Source: Gyrodactylus bullatarudis
Taxonomy: Eukaryota > Platyhelminthes > Monogenea > Gyrodactylidea > Gyrodactylidae
Direction: 5' to 3'
DNA length: 64,000 nucleotides
Assembly: GCA_012064415.1 (NCBI GenBank)
Contig: SSNU01000144.1
Location: 299,084 to 363,083, forward strand
The notes beneath the pieces are model-generated. The model made no database searches, was not told the origin of the DNA, and was given only the letters and a program-made list of their open reading frames with translations. Both the position numbers and the translations under genes were made by a program. This document shows, piece after piece, positions 25,101-36,361 of the stretch. How positions within the stretch are numbered: position 1 is the stretch's first letter; every line of letters starts with the position of its first letter.

Positions 25101-26565
25101 TGGAAAAAGAAAAAGATGCACAAAGGAAAAGTATAGGGCTAAATATGCAGCTGTCTATGATCAACTTGATCTAGTAACATATGAAGAAGTCGTCCGTCTA
25201 CCCAACTTCAAAAGACGAACCCTCGTTCTTCTTGGTGCCCACGGAGTCGGTAGGAGACATATTAAAAACTGTCTGATTCAATCAGCGCCAAATAAATACG
25301 CCTATCCTGTACCACGTAATTGTTTTTTTAATTTTATTGTTCTTTTACTCAATATTGATCTTTATCATGGATTATTTTTACACCTTCTCTACTGCAGTAA
25401 AATAAGTTGATCTAAATATTTATTTATTTTTCATAATCTAATGAATCACTAATTCCTAATGAATTTCGTCCAATCAGATTTCAGTGCCGATGGACATATG
25501 TCCAAGTTTTCAAACCAAAATGTAAACTTGCATTAGGCGAAATATTTTCATTGGTAAATTTTGGATTTTATGAAAATAATTAAATACATTCTCGACATTG
25601 AAAGGCTTAAAGAAGAATGGGATATAAAATGGTTAAGATGAATATTGCCCAATGTTAACTTTTTCAATTCCTTCTCGTTTTGATATTTTAAAAACCGGAT
25701 CAAAAACCGGGCTAGTGTTGTTAAGTAACTTTTCCTTGATTCTAGTTTGATTATTTTTAAAAGTAAAATTCGGTAGGACTAGAGGAAACCTCACAAATCT
25801 CCTTATGTGTATACCGTATATGCTGGGTGTGTGCGGGGTATATGCGCGAACTTTCTACCCCTTTTTAAATACCATGTTGGCAATAACACAGTATTACATT
25901 GTATCTTAAAACTTTCATAGAATCTCTCAATTAAGTGCTAGAAAGTCAACCGACATATCTTATCTCAGCAAGATATTTTATTAACAACCATCATGAGGAT
26001 TATTTCAATTATTTTCTTCTGTGTAGATACGACCAGACAGCCGAGAAAGGATGAGGTCAACGGTAAAAATTATTATTTCGTGAAGCAGGATGAAATGATG
26101 AAAGATATAACGAATAACGAATACTTGGAGTATGGAACACATGAAGATGCCATGTATGGAACAAAATTGAATACGATAAGACAAATCCATTCCCTATCCC
26201 TCATTGCCATTCTAGATGTTGAACCTCAGGCGTTAAAAGTATTAAGAACTGCTGAATTTGCTCCCTTGGTGATTTTTATTGCTGCTCCTTCGCTAACTAC
26301 CATGAAGAACGATTTAAATAATCCTAATGTAAGTTTACACGACAAAGCACCACTAGTAAATAAAAAAAATTTTCATCTTTCTATTCAGGATGGAAGCCTG
26401 GCCAGGTTAAGTAAAGAAAGTGAACTCTTAGAGCAACACTATGGACATTATTTCGATCATACCATCGTCAATAATGACATTGAAGAAACTATCAAGAACA
26501 TTAAGGATATTGTCAACGAATTCCAGAACTCACCCCAATGGGTTCCAGTTAACTGGGTCTACTGA
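22108..26565 (+). CDS. CASK: CASK, MAGUK-family CaMK-like scaffold kinase
   Basis: Twelve exons: 22108-22163, 22191-22409, 22440-22929, 22986-23301, 23393-23604, 23664-23753, 23838-24056, 24480-24644, 24705-24773, 24838-25315, 26027-26328, 26389-26565. They give 2793 nt, 930 aa, all in frame. CASK links neurexin and syndecan tails to Veli/Mint and the cytoskeleton. Domain order is canonical: kinase (about 10-300; HRD at 138-140, GFG instead of DFG at 161-163, as in other CASKs), calmodulin-binding [14 protein letters not shown], tandem L27 (about 361-480), PDZ (about 520-605, [15 protein letters not shown]), SH3 (about 613-685, DDINWWQ and [11 protein letters not shown]), and a guanylate-kinase-like domain (about 740-930, [11 protein letters not shown], ending [10 protein letters not shown]). 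Length matches the usual 900-926 aa. About 20-25 extra residues sit in the kinase activation segment (about 170-195). Introns 1 and 2 are only 27 and 30 nt. Confidence 0.95.
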
Positions 26566-27827
26566 GGTTTTCCTTGTCACGACAAAAAGGTATAAAATGC
26601 AGAAATTAGAAACATATGGTAGATATAGATTAAAACAAAAAGTCTTATTATATAAAAATAGACCTACCTAAACTTTTTCTCATCCCAGACTTTCTCATTG
26701 TCTCAGCGAGTTTCATGTAAAAAATAATTCTTCAACTAAAAGTAGTGGAAAAGATTTTAGAAATTCATGTTTATGTGGAAGAAATATGATATGATGTGTA
26801 AAGATTAATTTTATTATTATTATGGAAAATTTTGAATAAAGAATATACAATATAATCTCAAGCTAGCTCAAATTTTTTTGAATATTCAATAATAATATGA
26901 ATAAATAAATAAATGTTTCTACTTCTGAGTATATTTGTATTGCAATTATATTTTTCTTAATAATTTATCGAGAAAATATCTCGTTTCTCAACTAAAGAAA
27001 GATGAATCTGAAAATTACGGCAACTTACATTTAAGATATGCATCTTGAGCTAAGAATCTATTATTAGGTTATTTCTGAAGTATAAAGCAAAATTAAAAAT
27101 TATTTTCTTTTTACTAAAGTTTAGTAACTAAACACTGGTGAATATCATCATGAAAAGGTTATCTAATAGAAAATATTCATTCTCCGTTACTGAAAAAGTA
27201 ATACACTAGATCAAACTGGTTACTACTTTTTTCGTTATGCATTTATGTTTGTTAAGAATACAAATCAAAATCAGAATGGAAAAATTTCTCAATGACCAAA
27301 TAAATGTGCGAAAATTATTAGTCAAATGAAATTAAATCCAAAGGGAAGACTGTCCGCTGAAGAGTCTTCAGTGAAGACTCAAATGTATTTTGATCATCAA
27401 ATTTTTATTATCAAAATTATTTAAATGAGTATTTTTATGAATACATACATATAATACATGTATATAATAGAAGACTCACCTGACAATGTTTAATAAACAT
27501 CCAGGAGGCAAAATTATAGTGAAACACTGAGTGTTTCAAACACTCTTTGAAATTCTGAACGATACACATTTAAAGCCTCATATCATATGCTTTGATGATA
27601 AAAGTAATTAAAAGAATGTCTTGGCATAATAATAAATTATTTCAGTTTCATATTAGCTTTATGTCAAATTAACATTGGATAGCCTATGATAGACTCTCTA
27701 AAGATTATTGTAAATAATCTTGAGAGATAATAATTTTTTGAGTGATTTGGTTTAAATAAAAATCCGGAAAATTTATTTAAACAAAGCTATCTAAATTAAA
27801 CAACACATTTGTTTTACACGTATTCAA
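26566..27827. other. CASK 3' region and intergenic spacer
   Basis: Contains a candidate CASK polyadenylation signal (AATAAA at 26835-26840, about 270 nt after the stop). A 14-bp stem with one mismatch and a 3-nt loop lies at 27696-27726, about 100 bp before the next start codon. Otherwise it is AT-rich DNA with no coding signal. Confidence 0.6.
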
Positions 27828-28427
27828 ATGCCTAATCAAAAAGGTAATCGAAAACTTCCTAAAGGTGGGAAGAAGAGTAAGACAAAAGATAAAAAACCAA
27901 AAGCAAAAGAATCTGAAGACGATCGCAAGCTTCATCAAACGAATGCTCTTAAGCATGAACTTAACTTTCATAAGCAAGCTAGTTCATCAGCAATTGCAGA
28001 TAAAGAATTGTCTGAGAATCGAACCAAAGACGTTTTAAAGAAACTTCACCAGAAAAATATTGAGAGTAAAGAAACTTTTGCTTATATGGCTAATCAATAT
28101 GATGTTACAACATCTGAGCTTCAGAAGAGATTAGCAGATAAAAAAGAGATAATCAAAGAATTACAACAAACTCAACTAGAATTAGAAAAAAGGTTTAATC
28201 ACGAGACATTAGCACTAAAAACAAAGATTTCCGAACAAGAAGAAGAAATATTTGAGCTAAAATCCAAGTTAGAGTCAACCATCATTTTTTATGAAGCGAA
28301 GATAACCTATTTCACTGATAAAATTGAAAATTTAATCTTGAATTCTATGCAATCATTTCATGAAAATCTTTATGATGATTTTGTCAGTCAATTCTGCCTT
28401 GATTTGAAATCAATCACATACAAATAA
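27828..28427 (+). CDS. Coiled-coil protein, DRC12/CCDC153-like
   Basis: A single-exon frame of 199 codons starts with ATG after an AT-rich leader and ends TAA; AATAAA follows 11 nt later (28438-28443). Residues 1-35 are Lys-rich (MPNQKGNRKLPKGGKKSKTK). About 40-165 form a heptad-like coiled coil containing ESKETFAYMANQYDVTTSEL and a Glu/Lys-rich stretch. The layout (basic MP-K start, KHEL/KEL block, central Y-M-x3-Y/C segment, coiled coil, short C-terminus) resembles dynein regulatory complex subunit 12, an axonemal nexin-link component. That assignment is from memory and could be another short coiled-coil ciliary protein. Intronlessness would also fit a retrogene, but the frame is intact. 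Confidence 0.6.
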   Translation: MPNQKGNRKLPKGGKKSKTKDKKPKAKESEDDRKLHQTNALKHELNFHKQASSSAIADKELSENRTKDVLKKLHQKNIESKETFAYMANQYDVTTSELQKRLADKKEIIKELQQTQLELEKRFNHETLALKTKISEQEEEIFELKSKLESTIIFYEAKITYFTDKIENLILNSMQSFHENLYDDFVSQFCLDLKSITYK

Positions 28428-29204
28428 GATATTTATGAATAAATTGTGTGATAAGTTCAAAAGGCTGTCACACTTCTTGTTAAATGTACTTCTGTAGTAA
28501 TTTTAAATAGAAATTTTTTATCAAATACAAAATTCTTATACAACATGAATCATCTTTGACTAGAGATGCAATAAACCGACTATGGGACTGGTTGATAACC
28601 AATGCTTATTTCCTCGATACATTGATTTATTCATTATCTCAATAAATTGCTAAAAGAGCGTAGTCACTACTACACTGTAGTATACAGATCTTTTATATTC
28701 CATTCGAAAATAATGTCTATGTGATTTCGGAATGAATAAAAAGTTACCAGGAGATAGAGAGAATGAATAAGAGAGAGGCAGAGATAGAAAAATAATAATG
28801 GAATGAAATCTGGTTGGAGATGAGCTCTATGCAAAATTGACGGATTTGATTGGTAGATGTTACTTTACTCTGATTGGTTGTTTTTCAATCCACCCACGCA
28901 TAAAGACTAAGCTTTGTTTGGCATATATGGCATCTCTGGTCTGAATATTCAATTTTATAACTTTACAGTGGATAATTAAGCAACGAATTTGTGGGAATTA
29001 TACAATTTGATTTCTCTCAGATTTTGTGCACCCATCTTGCCGAAGTGTTATCAATCTGTTCAAACAACACATCTAAACTAGGATTATTAATACCCACTTA
29101 TTATTTCGGATAAAATTTTCATTATTTCATCAAATTAAACTTTTGGATTTTTACTCACAAACACTAAACTCCACAACACTAAACTGTTAAATTGAAAAAA
29201 CACA
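28428..29204 (+). promoter_or_regulatory. Intergenic region with probable M6 promoter
   Basis: Two inverted CCAAT-type motifs (GATTGGTAG near 28850 and GATTGGTTG near 28872) lie about 340 bp upstream of the M6 start codon, followed by an AT-rich leader. These are weak signals in AT-rich DNA. No gene is visible. Confidence 0.35.
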
Positions 29205-30213
29205 ATGTCGGATTATTATGAAAGTAAGTCCTTCTCCACGATGATTTGAAAGAGGAAGAAAATTTAATTCTTTACTAAATAAATTTACTAAAATAAATAA
29301 ATAATTTAGCTGACGGCTCATGCCGGAGATGCCTGCGCAGTTCACCTGCCTGTTCACTCATTGGTCTTATCCTTGTATTTTTGGGTACTGTTGGATTTGG
29401 TACTGGGGCCATTCTCTTCCGAAGATATTTCATGGTGGAAACTTTAAACATTAAGTGAGCATATTTATTTTTTCGAATGATTTTTCTGATCAAAATAACT
29501 TTTTTTTTAATTCAGAGATTATGCCTGGATAGACTATATAATTTATGGAATTATCGGCGGTATTGCCTTGTTTACGATACTGGCCTATTTCTTGTGCTCC
29601 CTCTCGACAGGTTATAATTCAAAGAGATGCTTTGATACCTCGAGGAAATCATGTTGTGGACGTTGCTGTAACATGTTTGTAAGTTTTATTATCACTCAAT
29701 TATGGTCTTCTAAAATAATAATTATTGATGAATTCTAGTTGATTTTATGTCTATGCTTTGGAATATTACTTTGGATTGATGTATTTGCACTGACAAGTTG
29801 GATAACTGGAAGCTACTTCCAACTAATGTCATCTCAGTATAATTCCCTAGATCAATTCGACTTTGCCAGGTTATTCCAGAATCAAGAGGGCACTGAACCT
29901 CCAACACCTTCAGGAGAATCGATCGATCTTAAGGCATATGGTGAGTTTTTCTTTTGAAATTCCCCTATTTTTATGATACTATCATTTATCAATCAATAAT
30001 AAAGGCCTAAGCGGATATACTGCCTCCAAAGGAATACTGGACTATTTTAAGGAAAAATCATTAATCTGCCTTGGAGCTGTATTCGTTGGGGAGTTGATGA
30101 TCCTATTCGGATATCTCATTATGGTTATTTGTGTTGCCATGAACTTTGCCAGACTTCAGGAGAGGAGGTATTACGAGGTCGATGATGGCGAAGAGACCAT
30201 TGCCCTTCGTTAA
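29205..30213 (+). CDS. M6: PLP/M6 family tetraspan membrane glycoprotein
   Basis: Exons 29205-29223, 29310-29454, 29516-29678, 29739-29940 and 30005-30213 (TAA) give 738 nt, 245 aa, every junction GT-AG and in frame. Four membrane segments are visible at about 22-43, 60-84, 108-131 and 196-222. The CRRC-x5-PACSLIG start matches the CxxC-x-PxxSL start of PLP/DM20/M6. The YIIYG segment 2 and the final ICVAMNFARL also match, as does a short cytosolic tail. M6 proteins sit in the plasma membrane of neurons and epithelia and affect filopodia and cell junctions. Cys clusters at 93-106 and 113-115 could be palmitoylated (inference). The large extracellular loop (about 132-195) contains no cysteine, unlike vertebrate PLP. 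An AATAAA 33 nt after the stop (30246-30251) is one candidate end; a longer 3' UTR is possible. Confidence 0.8.
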
Positions 30214-32812
30214 ACTCCTAATCGTCTACTCCTTTTCTCTCTTGTAATAAATGTTCCCTTTGTTACATTCTTGCGATAACCCCAGAAAGAGAAAGGAGAG
30301 ATTATGTGAGTATATTGACCCATTTGACTTACAATACGATAATAATACAGTAATACCAGAAATCTATCCTATATTAATATTGTGTAATTTATATTGAAAT
30401 TGTATAATTTATATTCTATTGTATAAGAAAGAGAGAGAACCCAATTATACTTGAAAAAAACAAAAAAAGAAATAGAAACCACTCTTACCTATTGCACATA
30501 CATCCAAGCCATCCCCTCTTTTGCTCCCACTACCGCAAAGATAGATGGTTGAGGAGGAGGTGTGGAAATTAGTGTGCGTGCGTGTGTGTGCCTGTCTGTG
30601 AGAATATATTTGAAAAGTCTCACTTGCTACACATTATTAATACTATTATTATACTGGGGATATTACACATATTTCCCTCGAGAGTAAGAAAAAACCACAC
30701 TTGTTTTTATTTTCCTATTTTTTGATTTTTTTTGATTTTTTCCTGATTACCACCAGTATAAATCATCTCTGTTTCAAAATGATGCCCCAAAAATACAAAG
30801 CAACCACCACCATTATAAACATTATGAAACCAAATCCGACAGATTAATAATCAAGAGAACCACCCACCGCCCCCCGCATCGATACACACACGCACCAATG
30901 CTGCTTCTTCACTTTGCCCAAATGCTCGTGAGTGCAACAAACACTGATAAATAACACAAACAATCTTTCCAAATATTCCCAAAAATTTGTCTACCATGAA
31001 AATAATAGACCTATTTCCTGGATTATCATGATCCTGTAAAAATATTTATTACAAGAGAAGACCAAAAAAGAATACAATTGCAATTACCAAACTTTTATTG
31101 TAATTTGTATTGTATAATTCATTCTCTCTCCACTTTGAAGGACTAATCATGGTGTGTTTTTATTAAACTTTCTTTTTGGCTTTGTATACAGAAAATAAAT
31201 CAAGGATCAAAATCACTTTATTCACTCTGAAATCATACATGATGCAACCAATGTGTATCAACTCTATGTAATGAGTAATATACATACTAATGTACACGCC
31301 CCCTCAAATCATAAATGTTTATCTTCATATATTATGATCCATCTGAATCTTGATCGACTATTTTTTTGTTTTTAAAATTATTTTTAGTTTTATTTTGATT
31401 TTGATTTTCTCTCCGTCTCTTACACTGGACCCCATACCAAAATCATTATTAGACACAAGGAATCAAACAGACTCTAATTCTGGTATTGATGAACTGATTT
31501 CTTTTCTTTTGGGACAATAGTGTACGTCTCTTGTGTTCAATTCAATTGCCTGTCCCAGATACATCATCCAACATTCATATTAGAGGACTAGTCAATTTTA
31601 TGTTTCTTGTGAACGTGTCCTTTTGATTACATTCTCAACTTTTGGCAATGCTTACTTAAGCGTAACATGTGGACAAATTAGATTGGTTGATCGATAAAGG
31701 ATCACAATTGCCACTGCATTCAAACAAATACCATCATTTAATTATACTAACTTACTTACTTGATATCATCATCATCGTTATTATATTTAAGAAAGAAGAA
31801 ACTAAAAAATCATGTTACACACGAGTATTAAAAACATCAAGCATCATTGAAAATCAAAAATTATTATTTTGGGGTTTCATGTAAAAACAAAACAGACAGA
31901 CCAAAAAACCAGCCTAAAAGCGAAAAAAACATTGTACGATGATTATCCCAAAAAATTGTATAACAACAATGAGAAAAATGCAGAATATAATTTTAAATTT
32001 CTTACAAAACTCTCCACTCTTTGACTGTTTGACACAAGAATCTAATCAGAGTTTGGCCTCTAAACAGGTTAAACCCTACTATTACTACTTCTAATAATCA
32101 TAATCGATATTATTAATTAATGTTTTACAAGAGAAACGAATCTTGTTTCATTATCATAAGAAGGATGATTAGCTTTTTCTTCTTAAAGTACACAAGTTAA
32201 TCTTTTCTACACTTTACTATATAGCATACAACAGTATAGTACAAAATTATTACAGTTAGTATGGTTTTTTGAATAAAATAGAGAAAATTATACCATTGAA
32301 ATTACGCATTTATAACAATACAAGAGTGTATTTCAGTATAATGTAGTTTATAGTAGTACCCTTGACATAATGATGGAAAAACATTTATGAATAATTTGTA
32401 CTTGTAATCATAATATTGTAATTTTTAATTCTCAAAAAATTGCTCAATGAATCATTCCTATACTACTACAATAGGAATGAAAATCTCAATTCAAAAGAAT
32501 ATCCATAAAAGGATATGACCCAATTAATCATAGCGAATATTATTACTATTACTATTACGAAGAGGGATGGTGAGATTCGGGTTGGGGCACACAAAAACTA
32601 CTCAAAGTAAACACTATCAGTAGGGAATTATTCTTGGATCATAAACTCTCTACAACACATATCAATATATTGAACATATGCATACTATATACTGTATGCA
32701 TATATAAACATTCGTATATCATATACATACATATTAATTGGTATACACTTTATAGCATAACAGTAATAATAATACTCACAATAAATCAATAAGTGTAATG
32801 AAGATAAATAAA

Positions 32813-32836
32813 GAGAGAGAGAGAGACACACACACA
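32813..32836 (+). repeat. Compound (GA)n(CA)n microsatellite
   Basis: A run of GAGAGA passes directly into CACACACA. Similar short runs occur at 33010-33033 (GAAA units), 33289-33308 (GA then GT) and 57421-57436 (TATC units). Confidence 0.8.
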
Positions 32837-35538
32837 GGGAAAACTCTGTATTAGTAGGCATTGAATGTTTGGTGCTTGTCTCTTGGCATAAATCTATGAA
32901 TATATATTGCCCATGAATAATCTCCCACCCTCATCTTAATGTTTAAATCTTGATAAACACATAGTATATATGAAAATACATATATTTTGTACATAGACAA
33001 TATACACATTAAAAAAGAAAGAAAGAAAGAAAAAAATAGGAAAGAAATGATATGTGAGGTCAAGTTGATTTAATGCCTTTCTGCCTACTGGTAACCAGTC
33101 CATAATTTCTGATATTCATTTTTTATCTGGAAGAAAAAGTAGGCAGATACAGAGAGAGACTGGCACACTGTGTTGTACAACTGAGTTTATTCTTTCCTAT
33201 GTATACTTTTGAACGGCCAAGTAATCGCAAATGTTTCTACACAAGTTAGAGAAGAGAGTTGATATCATGAGTGAATAGGCTCTAATGAGAGAGAGAGTGT
33301 GTGTGTGTCTATGGTTGTGTGAACAGAAATTATCGTTTTTCCCCTCTTGACCATTGTGAATGTAGTGGCAGTAGCAGTACGAGATAAGGTGGAAAGAACA
33401 CATGGGAATTGTTTAATCAATTTATCTCTCTTGTCCATCTCAAAAGGAACTGTGTATAGTAGTGATAAATTACGTTATTATACAACAACATCTTACTGGA
33501 AGATGTGTGGATAGATTTAAGGTTATCCCAGAACCTGCATGAAAATTTTCCCATCAACGTTTTTGGTTCTTTCTTTCATCACGTCTCAAATGAATCTCAA
33601 GCAGATCCTTAACAGAATGCTAGAAACGAATTCTGTATCTGTATGATACAATATGCCTAATCCCCGAGTATGTATCCTGTTACATTTCGAGAATGCATCG
33701 AAAATTTACATTGATTTTATCTCATACAAATAAATACACCAGACATACTTGAAATGAAAAAGACTTTTAAATTTGCAGCTCCAACAGAAAAAATTATCTT
33801 GACTCTTGTAGTAAAAGAAAAGTTTAGTAACGTTTAAACTTCTGCAGCTCAAATAATTAATCTAAAAATTATTCACTGATCAACAATAGGTTGGCTTTCA
33901 TCGCGTGTATTAGTCTTATATTGAAATAATCATTTTTATGCTTGAATGTAAACCAAAAGTGAGATCGGATTGATGAAATTATCTCGAATTCAAAGCGTAC
34001 AGAGCTTACACCTTGAACTAAAGATTTCAATTTCCTTTCGAATAACATTTTTTGTTTCGGAACCGACATTTTATTGTTAAATATCTTTAGTTTTTTAATC
34101 TGCATATCTTGATTTTTGATTATTAATTACAATTATTAAATCAGTGAAATTAAACTGTAACAGAAAATTTCAATGAATGAAAGGAATGATTTAATCGTTA
34201 ATAAAACAGAAAAATATAAGAGAATAGAGAGAGTATTGATAGAATAACATGTTCGATATGAGATTCTAATAGTTTTGTTAGATAGATAAGACAAAATACC
34301 TGCATCATGTTTTTTCTCTCAAATTTCAATATACAAAATAATTCTTATGACTCAAGATTCTCCTTTCTACTTTGAATGTCTCTCTGTCTTTTTCTTAACA
34401 TACGCATGAAACATGTAGTCGATGAACTATTCGTATCATGTAAGAATAATTGACCAGATGGTCAAATCTTGTGAGAAATTCAATACATTAAATTTCTATC
34501 GATAAAACTGCAATAAAGTTTTGAGTAATAATACATCTGAAATAGATATATAGAAAGAGAGACAGTTGTAAAAAGTTTGGTCGACTTTAGATAACAAATC
34601 AACAAAAGAAAAACCAAGAAAACAGAGGTCATTCAATGCTGATCGAGATGAAGACACACCTATTGCACACATGGTGGAGTGGTGTCTACTACAATGCAGA
34701 GCCAGTATTAAATTCTTTTAATATTTTTTTATCGATGTAAAATGATAAAAATGACCCATATTTATTTTTATGGAATTGAAATATTTTTTTTTCAAATAAT
34801 AATATTTTTTCTTCAAAAATCCGCCCTTCTCTTCAAGTTAAGTGAGAAGAACTATAGACTAAATAAACATGAATATATAAATTTCTTTTTTTTTCAATTT
34901 CATCATTGAATTATACGTATATGAAATGGAAGTGTAATTTGATCAAGCCTCTGATGAAATTAGAGAGAAACTTTGGACATCATAGGCTCTTAAATGCTCT
35001 TTCTTAAATGGCAGTATGGTTCTTGTAGTTGTCTATTTGTATGGTTATATAACTATATAATAAAAATTATAATTTTAATATTTTCAGAACCAGACTGCTC
35101 TAAATCCTATTCCACCAATCAAAGGGTTGGAAATCAAGCTAATTCAAGTTGATGGTAATAATAATACGCAATTAATAATTTTATTGATGCGGGGAAAAAC
35201 TTTTTACAACTATATAGTAGGCAGTGGTAATAAAAACCCTGTATTAATGTCTAGAATATCCCTGTTTAATTCATGTTTATCTCTATCTTAAAAAAGAAAA
35301 AACTTCTATCCTTGTTAGAGGGAGGAATTTCCTGGAAATGATTATAATGTATTCCTCGCTATTGCAGACTAACTGGGCAAGAAACTAAATAAACTTTTCT
35401 ATTCTCGTGAAATGTCATGTCGATTTTGCCCGATTAAAAGAATAAGGCAAAGTAAACATTACGAAATGACTTTTAATGTTGATTATAACACAAAGAGTAA
35501 TTGATCAGAGAGTGTCCCATCTAAGCTTCTAATTGTTC

Positions 35539-35718
35539 TTACTCTAATTTACATTCTGCGACATAAGTTTGAATGGATTTAGCTCTCGGTTTGTCGTCTC
35601 TGCACACTTTGCAATCAATTGCTACTTGGTGTTCAGTTGTAATGAATTCTGCTGAAGGTCCTTGAGATAGTGTTCCAACAACAGATAACCAGGTTGTCTT
35701 TTCCGGCTTATTGATATT
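35539..35718 (-). pseudogene. Isolated coding-like fragment of unknown origin
   Basis: On the minus strand, about 58 codons run from just after an in-frame TGA to a TAA at 35541-35539. They include KPEKTTWLSVVGTLSQGPSA and later CKVCRDDKPRAKSIQTYVAE. The composition is soluble and balanced, unlike the Ile/Leu/Lys/Asn-rich noise around it, with four cysteines in the last third. No start codon or good splice acceptor precedes it in frame. A second frame is also open over its first part. It could be a C-terminal exon of an unseen gene or a retro-fragment. I do not recognise the family. Confidence 0.35.
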
Positions 35719-36178
35719 TCAAATGAACCCTAATCTTTTGGTCAGATTGAGCAATAAACTTACGAAAAATTTGTCAATTTAAAATCAAAGTTAATTTTTT
35801 TTGTTATTTCGGATTATTTTTCTTCTTGGGAATCGAAAAAAATTTAGATAAGCTAAAAACGGGTCAATTTAGATAAATTTTGAAATTAAAAAAAAAGTTT
35901 AATGGGCTAATCCCAAAATGGCGCATAGGGTGGAGATTTTGATAGAAATTGCACATGAAAGAGATGTCGTGACGAAAATAGAGTAGGTCTATTCTTCATT
36001 TTCCCTAAAAATATCTTATCTAATTTTAAAATTGATATTTTCTATTTTACAAACGTTAGACTTATTTTATGGTGAGATTATCAAAAAACTACATTTTTTT
36101 CTTGACTATCTGGTCAAGGATATTGAGTCTTCTTTTTCTAATGAGAGGAACTAAACTATTTTGAGTGACTATAACGTT

Positions 36179-36361
36179 GTTCGCTTGCTACCTGACTATG
36201 TTGTTTTCTGGCTTGTATTGGTCTATCTGTAGAAAAAGAAAGGGGAGAGAAAGATGTAGTATTTCTTGAAGAATAAGTATTACAAAAATTATAGTGATTG
36301 TTATAGTAATCAGATAGACCAATACAAGCCAGAAGATAACATAGGCAGGTAGCAAGCGAAC
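36179..36361. repeat. 51-bp near-perfect inverted repeat (fold-back)
   Basis: Arm 1 at 36179-36229 begins GTTCGCTTGCTACCTG. Arm 2 at 36311-36361 is its reverse complement with about three mismatches. The 81-bp loop is A/G-rich. The 90-codon minus-strand frame at 36156-36428 is read through this fold-back and is unlikely to be a protein. No clear target duplication flanks it. Confidence 0.8.
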
